55,973 nt of DNA from Nitrososphaerota archaeon (GCA_013288145.1 JABDCJ010000009.1:1-55973), one strand, 5' to 3'; positions 17,629 to 26,375 are shown, numbered from the stretch's first letter. Program-made: numbers and translations. Notes: a model not told the origin generated them from the sequence alone.

Positions 17629-17844
17629 CTGACCGGACTACCTCCTATCAGCATTCACGTTGGTGAGGACGAGATACTACTAGACGACTCGCGTCGTTTC
17701 GCGGAACGGGCTGGTGGCGACATTACTCCTCACATTTGGGAGAGAATGTCACATGTTTTTCCTCAAAACGTTGGTGTGCTAGTCGCTGCTGAGGAAGCGC
17801 TGGTCGGCACGGGTACCTTCATTTACAGACACGCGAATCGCTGA
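17629..17844 (+). pseudogene. C-terminal remnant of an alpha/beta hydrolase (esterase/lipase)
   Basis: The frame encodes LPPISIHVGEDEILLDDSRR, then FAERAGGDITPHIWERMSHVF. This matches the end of hormone-sensitive-lipase-type alpha/beta hydrolases: the Asp of GEDEIL and the His of SHVF are the last two members of the catalytic triad. The nucleophile elbow and the N-terminal two thirds are missing, and the upstream codons look random. The remnant ends naturally at TGA 17844. It is a decayed gene. Confidence 0.6.
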
Positions 17845-17960
17845 ATATAACACACCTGAAGTGACTTTCCTTGGCCAGGCTGGATTGACATAGTCACCTC
17901 CTTCTAACCTACTTAGTTGCCGATAACTACCAAGTATATATTCTTGATTGCGCCTGGACT

Positions 17961-18617
17961 GTGGGTTACGAGGTTACGATTATCCCATTGAATGAATTCA
18001 ATTCGGAAAACGGTACTGCGAAAGTGCTTGGTATTCTGGGCAGTTTGCGTAGTAATTCTCTCAACAAGGCATTGCTAAAGGCCACATCGAGCTTGTTGCC
18101 AAGCTGGGTCGAGTTTGATACTTTTGACATTGACCAGATCCCTCATTACAATCAGGACGAAGAAGAATCAGGAATCCCTGAGGTGGTTAGAGAATTCAAG
18201 CTAAAGTTGCAAAATGCAGATGCGATTTTGATAGCTTCGCCTGAGTATAACGGGTCAGTTACTGGGGTCCTAAAAGATGCGCTGGATTGGGCTTCGAGAC
18301 CCTACGGCGAGAGTTCATTCGAAGGAAAGCCGGTGGGAGTAATGATTGCAGTTTCTGGAAAAAGGGGAGGATTCTCAGCCTTGAATCACCTGGCTCTAAT
18401 AATTGACTATCTGGACGCGAAGCTGGTGGGAGAACCGGTAATTGTGCAGCTTGCGCACGAAAGATTTGATGAATACGGCAAGTTATCAGACCCAGAAATT
18501 CTTGCGAAAATCAAGAAGCTAGTCAGGAGCATAATTGAAGCTTTGCCGCATGAACGCATCAATTCAATACAAAGCAGCAAAGCTGGCGAAATCGTTGCAC
18601 GAATGCCAGCTGAATGA
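17961..18617 (+). CDS. NAD(P)H-dependent FMN reductase (flavodoxin fold)
   Basis: This 218-residue protein is related to ArsH/azoreductase/chromate reductase-type FMN reductases, which pass electrons from NAD(P)H to FMN, quinones or other acceptors. Seen are LGILGSLRSNSLNKALL (FMN phosphate loop, about 24-40), SPEYNGSVTGVLKDALDWAS (FMN isoalloxazine contact, about 94-113) and MIAVSGKRGGFSALNHL. Start is GTG at 17961; the first about 20 residues precede the domain and an internal start is possible. The gene looks intact although its neighbours are decayed. No operon partner is seen. Confidence 0.85.
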   Translation: MGYEVTIIPLNEFNSENGTAKVLGILGSLRSNSLNKALLKATSSLLPSWVEFDTFDIDQIPHYNQDEEESGIPEVVREFKLKLQNADAILIASPEYNGSVTGVLKDALDWASRPYGESSFEGKPVGVMIAVSGKRGGFSALNHLALIIDYLDAKLVGEPVIVQLAHERFDEYGKLSDPEILAKIKKLVRSIIEALPHERINSIQSSKAGEIVARMPAE

Positions 18618-18820
18618 CCAACGGCTAGAGCGGCATCGTCATGCATGCTCCTCAGGTCGTTAAGGGCGCTGGCTAGGAAATGACCTCGTCCACTTCTAAA
18701 AATGGAATGGAAATCATCTGATTCGAATCCAAGCATTGGTTGCTAGTAGATCCGTATCCAAATCCCATTTCTGGTTCGAATTCAGAATGTTCTCCAGCAA
18801 TACTCGCACCTAATCAGGGT

Positions 18821-18831
18821 CGAATCCCCAG
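18821..18831 (+). repeat. CGAATCCCCAG repeat, copy B
   Basis: Second copy, flanked as GGGTCGAATCCCCAGAGGCT. It lies about 100 bp before the VapBC-like pair. The GGGTCGAATCCC core is one base short of a tRNA T-loop. Confidence 0.5.
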
Positions 18832-18938
18832 AGGCTCACTTTTGCATTTGGGAATGCATTTCACGACGCTTTTTCTTCTCAAACCTATATTGGATATGCA
18901 CAAATTGTCATACAGAAATCGTACAGACTGGCTGGGTA

Positions 18939-19178
18939 ATGTCCGAAATCATTACGGTCCGTGTGGATCGCGAGACAAAGCGAAAAATCAAAGAGCGAAA
19001 AATCAAAGAGCATAAAATCAATGTTAGCAGGACCGTTAGGAAAGCTTTGGAGCAGGAAATCTCAAGAAAAGAAGAGGAGAATATTAAGAGAGCGCTTGAT
19101 GAAGCCGGTCGCATTCTACGCAAGATTCCCGAGAAAGAGATTGTTAGAGTGATGAGAGAATCTAGAGAAGAAAGATGA
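18939..19178 (+). CDS. vapB: VapB-type ribbon-helix-helix antitoxin with internal duplication
   Basis: This is a 79-residue antitoxin: the DNA-binding ribbon ITVRVDRETKRKIKE is followed by a helical, charged toxin-binding tail (EEENIKRALDEAGRI). A 15-bp tandem repeat at 18981-19010 duplicates RKIKE in frame, making RKIKERKIKEHKIN where related proteins read one copy. The insertion falls in the RHH helix and may impair folding. The stop TGA (19176-19178) overlaps the ATG of the following toxin frame, the classic ATGA arrangement. VapB binds and silences the cognate PIN toxin and represses the operon. Confidence 0.8.
   Translation: MSEIITVRVDRETKRKIKERKIKEHKINVSRTVRKALEQEISRKEEENIKRALDEAGRILRKIPEKEIVRVMRESREER
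18981..19010 (+). repeat. 15-bp perfect tandem duplication inside vapB
   Basis: CGAAAAATCAAAGAG occurs twice head to tail and adds five codons in frame. This is typical of replication slippage. Confidence 0.85.
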
Positions 19179-19611
19179 TGAGCAATTATCTCTCGATGCG
19201 AATTCAATTATGCTTTTGATAAGATCCGATGAAGAAGCACTAACTGTAAAATCCCCGATAATCGAGGATTCGAAGATCCTGGATCTTACACTATATGAAC
19301 TTGGAAATGGAGTCTGGAAGGAATCAGAGCTGATAAAGTCCCTTAACGTAGATGAGATTGATAATCTTGCAAACAGCATGAGCTTGGTCTTAGGAAGTTT
19401 AGAAAAATTATCTGTTACACCGTCCGAATTTTCTCGTGTGTTGACTATCGCAAAATCAGAAAGGAAAACGTTCTACGACTCTAGTTACATTTACGTCGCA
19501 AAAAGAGAGAAAATGACTTTTGTCACCGAGGACCAAAGACTGTCAAGAATTGCTCGAAGATATGTTCAAACAGTCTCAATCCGAGACGTCATCACGAAGC
19601 GGAAGACGTAA
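19175..19611 (+). pseudogene. vapC: VapC-type PIN-domain toxin, frameshifted near the N-terminus
   Basis: The expected start ATG 19175 overlaps the antitoxin stop but runs MMSNYLSMRIQLCF and stops. The PIN domain continues in another frame from GAT 19195: LDANSIMLLIRSDEEA, then LTLYELGNGVWK, then YDSSYIYVAKREKM and TEDQRLSRIA, giving all the acidic RNase positions. Removing two bases from TATCTCTCGAT (to TATCTCGAT) would join them as MMSNYLDANSIMLLIRS, a textbook VapC start. A start at Met 19210 would lack the first catalytic Asp. The likely state is an inactive toxin caused by a TC dinucleotide gain, or a sequencing error. Confidence 0.75.
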
Positions 19612-19987
19612 CTCCGATCCAGCAAGACATTGAATACCAAAGTATTTTGTCCTAAGTCGAAGCGCCGCACGAACATCGATATTTTTTCGCATCCCCCCAG
19701 AGATTCGTGTGCTAATCCGTTTCAGAACCAATGATAATACTTGGGAAGTGGAGAAAAGAGCAGCTCCCGAACAGGTGCACGAATTCCAGATATGGATCAG
19801 ACCGACGAATTTTTTGGAGATATAGTATGCGAATCCCCAGGTGCCCATTCATCCTGCACCGGGCACCTTAAGATCTATTCTTGTACCTGGCCTTTGGTCG
19901 CCAACGCGTGAACAAATGGGGCAAACAATGATTAGGGAATTCCCTACGTTGAAGCTCCCGGGATATAGCGACCAGAAGCTGCGATTT
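19612..19987. other. Intergenic stretch after the broken VapBC pair
   Basis: About 375 bp without a supportable gene. It contains the third CGAATCCCCAG copy. Plus-strand frames reaching into 20125 are shadows of the hydrolase remnant. Confidence 0.4.
19830..19840 (+). repeat. CGAATCCCCAG repeat, copy C
   Basis: Third copy of the 11-mer, here followed by GTGCCCATTC rather than AGNCTCA, so the match is limited to the core. Confidence 0.4.
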
Positions 19988-20401
19988 CTAAGGAGGAGGT
20001 ACTCCCTTGATATCCCAAGGTCGTTGTTCGTTCTTGACTATTGGCGAAGCTGGATCGAAGGCAACCTGTCGAACGGCTTGGATCGTCTCGACTCGGCTCC
20101 AGTCCCTCTGAAGCTCGCACGTTAATTGTGCCCAGCTCTCGAACTTTCCTCCAGCTAGAGCTATGCGCTGCAATGCGTACTGGTGAGCTTCAAGAGAAGT
20201 TCCTCCAACGGCGTCAACTACCGGATAGACGCCGTAGCCGTCTCTTAGGGCGTCCAGCGAGGGAAAAATCAAACATGCTTCGGTCCACAGTGCACACATG
20301 ATGAGCTTCTTCCTTCCAGTTGCTTCGACAGCCTCCAAGAATTCTTTGTCCTCCCAAGCGTTGATGGTTGTTCGATCAAGCTCTTTCTCATCCGAGAGCA
20401 C
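19988..20401 (-). pseudogene. Isochorismatase-like cysteine hydrolase, N-terminally truncated
   Basis: The frame encodes the C-terminal about two thirds of a YcaC-type hydrolase: RTTINAWEDKEFLEAVEATG, then KKLIMCALWTEACLIFPSLDAL, where the Cys of TEACL is the nucleophile. A tail that looks complete follows. The first about 80 residues, which hold the catalytic Asp and Lys, are missing. The frame begins inside the 3' end of the molybdenum-subunit gene (14-bp overlap), which is itself cut short. This is best read as a deletion junction that removed the end of one gene and the front of the next. Activity is unlikely. Confidence 0.7.
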
Positions 20402-22583
20402 CTACTATACCGATTTCTCCCACACCCCTCACTCCCAGGGAGCCATTGTACGGATCCGGTTTGTCGATGAATGCGACATCGATTTGTTTCACGTCAGCGT
20501 TTACTGGAACCAAGTAGTCGGCCAGATTGTTTGTAACAACGCGACCATGAATATTATCGTAAGCGGAGAACTCCATCAACGCCTGTCCGATTCCCCAGAT
20601 GATTCCTCCAATCATCTGACTCTTGGCTGTCTTTGCATTTAGAATTCTGCCTACGTCGTATACGCCGAGTATTCGAGTGACTTTTACTTCGCCGATTTCT
20701 GGATCGACTTTGGCTTCGGCGAAAACCGAGCCGAAAGACTGGGACGAGAATTTTTGCGCTTCCTCGCCAGGGGATGCAAAGACTTCTGCCTCGATGTTAG
20801 GCAGGTTGTTGCGTCTAATTATTTCGGTGAATGAATCAGACACACCGGGATCGTCTTGTCTTGACAACCGCCCACCTTCTCTCACAGAAATATTATCCGG
20901 AGGTGCTCCGTGAATGGGCGAACTCGCATCGTTTGTCGCAGCAAGGATGATTTTCTTGATTAATGCTTCAGAGGTTTCTTTTACCGCTGTCCCTACGCTA
21001 GCGGCGGTCATGCTGGTAGCGCTCAATGGAGCGAATGGCATGTTTGTATCTCCAATCTCCACTTTCACTTTCTCAATGGGTAATCGGAGAGTATCAGCCG
21101 CGATCTGGGCGAGAATAGTGTAGGTTCCGCCTCCCATTTCATGGGTAGCACTGGAGACTACTGCACTTCCATCCGGAAGTATTCTCACTCTAGCTGATGC
21201 GGGTTGACGGCCCCCAGGATAGGTGGCTGTCGCCATTCCCAATCCGACAAGATATCCTCCATCTCGCATTGATCGTGGCTCCCGGGATCTTTTTGACCAT
21301 CCGAACTGTTTTGCACCTAACTCGTAGCACTCTTTCAAATTCTTGCCCGACCACGGTAGACCCCACTGAGGATTCGCGTCAGCATAGTTAATCATTCGCA
21401 GCTCAAGTGGATCTATACCGAGCTGGTAGGACAGCTCGTCCATGGCTGATTCCAGTGCGAACCCGCCGGTGGATTCTCCGGGACCTCGCATAAACCACGG
21501 ACTGGACGTGTTCAGTGGAACAGCCTGGGTGGAGACTTCTAGGTTAGGACAGGAATAAAGTGTGGGGCTGAAGAGGACCGCTGGCTCAAAGAAAGTTCCT
21601 ACAACCGAAGATTGGCTTATGACGACATGGCGCGTCGCAGTCAATCTTCCATCCTTGGTTGCAGCGAGCAAAATCTGTTGCGTGGTCGCTGCTCTATGAC
21701 CAGTCGAGTTGAACATTTGTTGACGACTCAGCACAAATTTCACCGGTCGACCAAGCATCCGGGATGCGACAACGGCAAGAATCTCCGGCGCAAAGACGGT
21801 CTCCTTGGAGCCGAACGCACCGCCAGTATAGTAAGAGATTACACGTATATTGTCTCGCGGTACTCCAAAAATCAAGGAAAGAGTTGTCCGAGCAGCTCCG
21901 ACCCACTGCGAGCCATTGTAGACTGTTAGGCGATCTCCTTCCCAGTATGCGATAGCGTCGTGGGGTTCCAACGCGTTGTTGTACTCAACTGGAGTCGTGT
22001 ACGTTTGTTCGACCTTCGTTCCCCCATTTTCTTGCAGCTTCTCTAGAGCTGTCTTGACATCACCTCGGCTGAGCTGCATGCCAGGAATGAATCCAATCCA
22101 TACTTCTGGTTTGTAGGCCCCAGCCATACCGTCGCCGGTCTTTATGATTGGCTTTTTTTCATCGTAAGTGACCTTGACGAAGCTAGCCGCAAACAAAGCG
22201 TGTTCTAAGGTATCAGCTACAACTGCGGCAATAGCCTGACCAGCGTAGTAGATTGTGTCGTCCTGTAGTGGTATGAAATCCTCCATCATCCACGTTTCTT
22301 TAAACGCGTCAACTTTGGGCTTGACAAGTTTGGGAGCATTGTCGTGCGTTATTACTCCTAGAACTCCCGGCGCCTTTTCTGCCTTTTTTGAATCAATTGT
22401 AGTAATACGACCGCTTGCAATTGTACTTTGGACGATAACTCCGTAAGCTTGATTTTCAAAATCATAGTCTGTGGTATATTGAGCACTTCCTGTAACCAAA
22501 AGTCGCCCGTCTACACGATCAATTGGTTTTCCAATTAGGCTGGGGGCTTTGTCTATTTCCTTCGAAACAACGAGAGTTGCCAT
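20388..22583 (-). CDS. Aldehyde/xanthine dehydrogenase molybdenum-binding subunit (PaoC/YagR-like), 3'-truncated
   Basis: This 731-residue large subunit binds the molybdopterin cofactor and oxidises aldehydes or N-heterocycles. Seen are IGKPIDRVDGRLLVTGSAQY at the N-terminus, TGGAFGSKE (254-261) for the cofactor, RGPGESTGGFALE, and GVRGVGEIGIVG at the end, with the catalytic Glu at about 723. Only 8 residues follow that Glu, whereas relatives carry about 30 more. The stop falls at the junction with a truncated hydrolase. It lies 7 bp after the FAD subunit gene, so the operon order is iron-sulfur, FAD, Mo subunit. The enzyme may still be active because the catalytic Glu is kept. No Tat signal is present, so it is cytosolic. 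Confidence 0.92.
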   Translation of the reverse strand: MATLVVSKEIDKAPSLIGKPIDRVDGRLLVTGSAQYTTDYDFENQAYGVIVQSTIASGRITTIDSKKAEKAPGVLGVITHDNAPKLVKPKVDAFKETWMMEDFIPLQDDTIYYAGQAIAAVVADTLEHALFAASFVKVTYDEKKPIIKTGDGMAGAYKPEVWIGFIPGMQLSRGDVKTALEKLQENGGTKVEQTYTTPVEYNNALEPHDAIAYWEGDRLTVYNGSQWVGAARTTLSLIFGVPRDNIRVISYYTGGAFGSKETVFAPEILAVVASRMLGRPVKFVLSRQQMFNSTGHRAATTQQILLAATKDGRLTATRHVVISQSSVVGTFFEPAVLFSPTLYSCPNLEVSTQAVPLNTSSPWFMRGPGESTGGFALESAMDELSYQLGIDPLELRMINYADANPQWGLPWSGKNLKECYELGAKQFGWSKRSREPRSMRDGGYLVGLGMATATYPGGRQPASARVRILPDGSAVVSSATHEMGGGTYTILAQIAADTLRLPIEKVKVEIGDTNMPFAPLSATSMTAASVGTAVKETSEALIKKIILAATNDASSPIHGAPPDNISVREGGRLSRQDDPGVSDSFTEIIRRNNLPNIEAEVFASPGEEAQKFSSQSFGSVFAEAKVDPEIGEVKVTRILGVYDVGRILNAKTAKSQMIGGIIWGIGQALMEFSAYDNIHGRVVTNNLADYLVPVNADVKQIDVAFIDKPDPYNGSLGVRGVGEIGIVGALG

Positions 22584-22590
22584 GGTTTAT

Positions 22591-23583
22591 TCACTCCTCT
22601 TTTTGCGATACAGTAGTGAGTGCTTTGATTATGGCGCGCTCGGCAAGTTCGATCTTGAACGCGTTGTCGCCACGTGGTTTTGCTCCACGCAAGGCTATCT
22701 CGGCCGCGGACCGGAAGCTAGCTCTATTCGGAGTTTTACCCGAGAGACTTTGTTCTGCTTCGTAAGCTCTCCAGGGCTTGGTCGCGACTCCGCCGAGGGC
22801 AATTCGTGCTGACCTGATTGAGTTGTTCCTGATATCGACAGCCGTGGCGACAGAAACAAGAGCAAATTCGTAAGAAGAACGATCTCTCACTTTTAGGTAG
22901 TGAGATTTCTTTGAAAAGGGGAGCAGTGGTAAGTCCACGGCAGTAATCAGTTCTCCATGCTGGAGTTCGTTTTCCTCTTCGGGCGTATTCCCCGGCTCGA
23001 GATAGAAATTGTTGATCGGAATTTTCCTTACTGTCTCCTGTGGACCTTCCACTCTGATTACTGCATCCAGGGCGGCAAGAGCAACACATAGGTCTGATGC
23101 GTGTGTTGCTATGCATTTGTCAGATGTCCCGAGTACGGCATGCATTCGGTTATATCCCTCGATCGCAGGGCAGCCTGAGCCCGGAATCCTCTTATTGCAA
23201 GCAAACGAAGTATCCCTGAAGTAGTAGCAGCGGGTACGCTGCATCAAGTTGCCTCCTATAGTAGCCATGCTCCGGAGCTGCGGAGATGCACCGGCGAGCA
23301 GAGCTTCGGAAATTACAGGATAAGCGTCGAGGATCAGCGGATCGATTGCGGCGTCGCTCATATGCACCATTGAACCGATTCTTAAAACACCATCTGATAG
23401 CGTTTCAATTGTATTCAGTGGCAGAGCAGTAATGCTAACGAGACTCGAGGGGGATTGAACGTTTAGTTTCATAAGGTCCACGAGTGTTGTTCCCCCAGCG
23501 ATGAACGAAGCGTTTTTGTTTCCAGAGACTAGGGCGATCGCACTTTCTTCGTCGTCTGGTTGAGTGAAGTCGAAGGGGATCAA
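22591..23583 (-). CDS. Molybdenum hydroxylase FAD subunit with extra iron-sulfur motif (PaoB/YagS-like)
   Basis: This 330-residue subunit passes electrons from the iron-sulfur clusters to FAD. Seen are the FAD-binding ASFIAGGTTLVDLMKL, the ATIGGNLMQRTRC loop, and the C-terminal CO-dehydrogenase-flavoprotein-like domain (SARIALGGVATKPWRA). Cys119, Cys129, Cys138 and Cys157 (RTRCYYFRD, FACNKR, GSGCPA, DKCIATH) form the extra [4Fe-4S] site found in the PaoB type, unlike classic xanthine dehydrogenase medium subunits. The gene follows the small subunit by 11 bp and precedes the Mo subunit by 7 bp. Confidence 0.92.
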   Translation of the reverse strand: MIPFDFTQPDDEESAIALVSGNKNASFIAGGTTLVDLMKLNVQSPSSLVSITALPLNTIETLSDGVLRIGSMVHMSDAAIDPLILDAYPVISEALLAGASPQLRSMATIGGNLMQRTRCYYFRDTSFACNKRIPGSGCPAIEGYNRMHAVLGTSDKCIATHASDLCVALAALDAVIRVEGPQETVRKIPINNFYLEPGNTPEEENELQHGELITAVDLPLLPFSKKSHYLKVRDRSSYEFALVSVATAVDIRNNSIRSARIALGGVATKPWRAYEAEQSLSGKTPNRASFRSAAEIALRGAKPRGDNAFKIELAERAIIKALTTVSQKEE

Positions 23584-23594
23584 CTAAATTTCTC

Positions 23595-24116
23595 CTAGCT
23601 TTGAGTCTTCAAACGAGCAGCGGCAACTTGCTCGATTGCGGCAACAATATTGGGGTACGCGGCACAACGACAGATATTTCCGCTCATGAATTCGCGAATT
23701 TCAGATCGCTCGGGATTCGGTTTTTCTTGCAGGAGAGCGTAGGCCGACATGATCTGCCCCGGCGTGCAGTAGCCGCACTGGAAACCATCATGGGTGATGA
23801 ATGCTTCTTGGAGCGGATCGAGCTTTCCATCATCTTTTGAAAGGCCCTCTATTGTCAAGATCGACTTTCTCTGATTCATTATGGCAAATGTTAAGCATGA
23901 GTTGACTCGTCTTCCATTAACGAGAACTGTACATGCTCCGCACTGGCCATGGTCGCATCCCTTCTTCGTTCCGGTGAGATGGATGCGCTCGCGGAGAGCG
24001 TCGAGCAATGTGGTACGGATATCCGCCTCGAAGGTATGGATCCGACCATTGACCTCCAGACTTAGGAGAATTGATGCATCATCATAATTTTCACTCGATT
24101 TCGAGGAAGAGAGCAT
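23595..24116 (-). CDS. Molybdenum hydroxylase [2Fe-2S] subunit (PaoA/YagT-like)
   Basis: This 173-residue small subunit carries two [2Fe-2S] clusters. C54, C59, C62 and C74 (GCDHGQCGACTVLVNG...C) form the plant-ferredoxin-type site. C114, C117, C149 and C151 (CGYC...CRC) form the second. E. coli PaoA has a Tat leader; here the N-terminus (MLSSSKSSENYDD) has none, so the enzyme should be cytosolic. It is the first gene of the three-gene operon, read toward lower coordinates. It was probably acquired or kept for aldehyde detoxification or for oxidation of an aldehyde from sugar breakdown (inference). Confidence 0.93.
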   Translation of the reverse strand: MLSSSKSSENYDDASILLSLEVNGRIHTFEADIRTTLLDALRERIHLTGTKKGCDHGQCGACTVLVNGRRVNSCLTFAIMNQRKSILTIEGLSKDDGKLDPLQEAFITHDGFQCGYCTPGQIMSAYALLQEKPNPERSEIREFMSGNICRCAAYPNIVAAIEQVAAARLKTQS

Positions 24117-24723
24117 AATTTAAGCGTTAAAGGCGAGTCAGGTTTTATTAAAACGTGCTGTTATTCGGAGAAATTACTACACAGTTGGAAATAACTTTCA
24201 TTAAATCCAAATCCAGTCTTTTCTTTTTTAATATGCGATTGTTTAGAGCATAATGTAGATCCTATGGAATCCATTTGCTTGAATAACATCTCTTTTTAGT
24301 GTAAATTTCTGCTCAAATCTCTGCCAAACAAACCCAAGGAAATATCTAGCAAGGCAGGCGAATTCGAAAATTGGATTAGAAACTCTTGAGGGCGTCAAGA
24401 ATGTAAAGATGGAGGTAATGAATGAGCTCATCATCGTGCAGGATTGTCTCAGAGAAGAAATTGGAAGACGGATGTCAAGATAGCAGAACCTAATTGTAAG
24501 TGATTCGCGCTGACTAGATGAGTTACTCGGTAAACATAAGCTGCCAACAGATTGTATGCAAGTCATGGTACGCCGGGAATTGCTTCCATTACTAGTAAAT
24601 TCATATGTGAGTGATACGGTCCATCGGGAAAACCTCTCGGGATTTCAACCTCTCAAGCACCAACAAGTAGCTGAGAGTATGCCGGATCGCAAAGCCGTCG
24701 GGTCTGTTTATCTTTTAACAACA
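24117..24723. other. Intergenic stretch between Mo operon and VapBC pair
   Basis: About 600 bp, AT-rich next to the operon start (24117-24240), where the promoter should lie. A short plus-strand frame around 24388-24480 (TLEGVKNVKMEVMNELIIVQ...) looks protein-like but has no start and may be a remnant. Other frames are not convincing. Confidence 0.4.
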
Positions 24724-25125
24724 TCAAACAGCTCTAGGCGTACTGAATATTCTAATTTTCTTCTGACGTTGGAAGTGTCTACCATCACTCCAAATGCCCT
24801 CATTTTCGACAGCCAAAGCTGCAGCTACGAACATCGCATCACCAGGGTCGATGGCCTGCATTATATCTCGGGCTTCTCCAAATTCTGATTCAATAGCCAA
24901 GTCACTTACGACCTGAATGTGTCGCAATATTACGGAAAGAATGTCATCAAACTCTTCTCTCGTAATTCGTGCTTTTTCTGATATTTCGGGTGTATGTTTC
25001 TCGATTTCAGATTTTGCTATGCTGACTGTCAGGAATTCGAATTTGTCCGAGAACAGAATTGTTCTCCTGTAGGAATTTTTTATGAGAGCCACGATGATCC
25101 TGCTTGTATCAACTATTATTTTCAT
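24724..25125 (-). CDS. vapC: VapC-type PIN-domain toxin
   Basis: This is a 133-residue PIN nuclease. The acidic residues are in place: Asp6 (KIIVDTSRII), Glu40 (AKSEIEKH), Asp96 (AIDPGDAMFVAAAL) and Asp114 (GIWSDGRHF). Such toxins cut RNA, often tRNA, when released from the antitoxin. The start ATG overlaps the stop of the upstream antitoxin by 4 bp (25122-25125), the usual coupled arrangement. Unlike the pair at 18939-19611, this toxin frame is intact. It differs in sequence from that toxin, so the two pairs are not recent copies. Confidence 0.87.
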   Translation of the reverse strand: MKIIVDTSRIIVALIKNSYRRTILFSDKFEFLTVSIAKSEIEKHTPEISEKARITREEFDDILSVILRHIQVVSDLAIESEFGEARDIMQAIDPGDAMFVAAALAVENEGIWSDGRHFQRQKKIRIFSTPRAV

Positions 25126-25343
25126 CGCTGAAATCTTTTGCTCATTTTTGACTTTATCTCATGACCAATGCGCTCGGCATCCTTTTCATTAAGTTCACTT
25201 TTGTGCAAGATCCTCTCAGTAAATTCAATTTCATCTAATTTCTTTTCGAAGGCCTGACGAGCGATATCACTCCATTTCAACTCAGTATGGCGCTTCATTT
25301 TTCTGTGTAATTCTTCAGGTATAGAGAGGGTCATATTTGGCAT
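25122..25343 (-). CDS. vapB: VapB-type antitoxin
   Basis: This is a 73-residue protein. The N-terminal MTLSIPEELHRKMKRHTELK then WSDIARQAFEKKLDEIE is the archaeal RHH/CopG-like DNA-binding segment. The Glu/Lys-rich helix after it (TERILHKSELNEKDAERIGH) should wrap the toxin. It is the first gene of the two-gene operon and likely represses its own promoter, which would lie in 25344-25400. Confidence 0.82.
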   Translation of the reverse strand: MPNMTLSIPEELHRKMKRHTELKWSDIARQAFEKKLDEIEFTERILHKSELNEKDAERIGHEIKSKMSKRFQR

Positions 25344-25445
25344 ATCTGGTCTGTTTGTGTGATATGTGCAGACACATATTTAGCAATTCATTGCGTAATC
25401 CAAACGGAAATAGCCCGCATGCGCACCGGAAATTTTTCGCTGTGG

Positions 25446-26375
25446 TTACGCAAGACCCGCGACAAGCTGATCCATGTACGCCTTGTTCGCTTTCGCGCTT
25501 CCGTAGGCAGTTTTCCAAGGGATGTCCAGTTCCGCGATCAACCAGCCGTCATAGCCGACATCGACCAAAGCTTGCATAACTTCTTGAAAGTTTACTTCTC
25601 CATCGCCTAGCTCGAGGAATTTCCCTTTTCCGAGATCTTTCATGTGAGTGTGCGAAATCCTCGTTGAATATCTTCTCACGATCTTCGCGGGGTCCTCACC
25701 GACTGCTAGCAAGTGAGCAGTATCTAGGAGGAGACCGATCAATTTCTTGTCGGCGTATTCGTAGAGTCTATCGATGTCTTCTGCATTCTGAGCTAGTGTT
25801 GTCAGATGTGGATGAAAGACAGTCTTTACTCCGAGTTTCCTAAATTCTTCAGCGAGATCGTTCATGTATTCGCCGACCATGCGGTAATAGGATGGACGGA
25901 TGGCTTCACGGAGCATGAACGGACCTCCTAGTGTAATGATCTGTCCCTCAAGCCCCCGGAAATTGTTGGCAAACTCGATCTTATCGATGAAATCGTTCCG
26001 GATGCTTTCAGGAGTTATTTCGTCAATGGCGAGCGGCATGAACTGCCGTGGATCGCTCATCGGTAAATCCGGATTTATCTTGTCGTCCGCCGTGAATGTC
26101 TTTGCCGCTCTTGGAAGAAGAGTAACCCAGCTCGAGGCATATTCCAGTTTGTTTTCCGCCTTCATGTGGAGAAACTCACTTGGATTTGCGAAATACGGAA
26201 CGACGTCAGCGTCGGAACAATCAAAGCCATCGTAATGCAGGCTCGACATTTCCGAGAAGACCTGTTGCAAACTGGTATTCCAGATCTTCCCGTCCCAAGT
26301 ATGCCTAGTTTCTTTGTTGTTTGCTATTCCCCACTCTAGTACGTGGCAGCCTATTTTCATTTTCTCCGTAGCCAA
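25446..26375 (-). CDS. Inosose dehydratase-like TIM barrel (IolE family)
   Basis: This is a 309-residue xylose-isomerase-like TIM barrel. The strand VKTVFHPHLTTLAQN, then GLLLDTAHLLAVG, then ISHTHMKDLGKG and GWLIAELDIPW follow the IolE plan, where His/Asp/His/Glu residues bind the metal that dehydrates 2-keto-myo-inositol. IolE-like enzymes remove water from ketocyclitols. Substrate identity is inference. It is the last gene of a five-gene minus-strand cluster (31005 to 25446), 35 bp after the aminotransferase. That pairing suggests that amino-group removal and dehydration act on the same or successive intermediates. Confidence 0.85.
   Translation of the reverse strand: MATEKMKIGCHVLEWGIANNKETRHTWDGKIWNTSLQQVFSEMSSLHYDGFDCSDADVVPYFANPSEFLHMKAENKLEYASSWVTLLPRAAKTFTADDKINPDLPMSDPRQFMPLAIDEITPESIRNDFIDKIEFANNFRGLEGQIITLGGPFMLREAIRPSYYRMVGEYMNDLAEEFRKLGVKTVFHPHLTTLAQNAEDIDRLYEYADKKLIGLLLDTAHLLAVGEDPAKIVRRYSTRISHTHMKDLGKGKFLELGDGEVNFQEVMQALVDVGYDGWLIAELDIPWKTAYGSAKANKAYMDQLVAGLA

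Noticed and set aside
18770..18786. TCTGGTTCGAATTCAGA as a tRNA T-arm
   Set aside because: The arm can pair, but no acceptor or D/anticodon arms fit around it.
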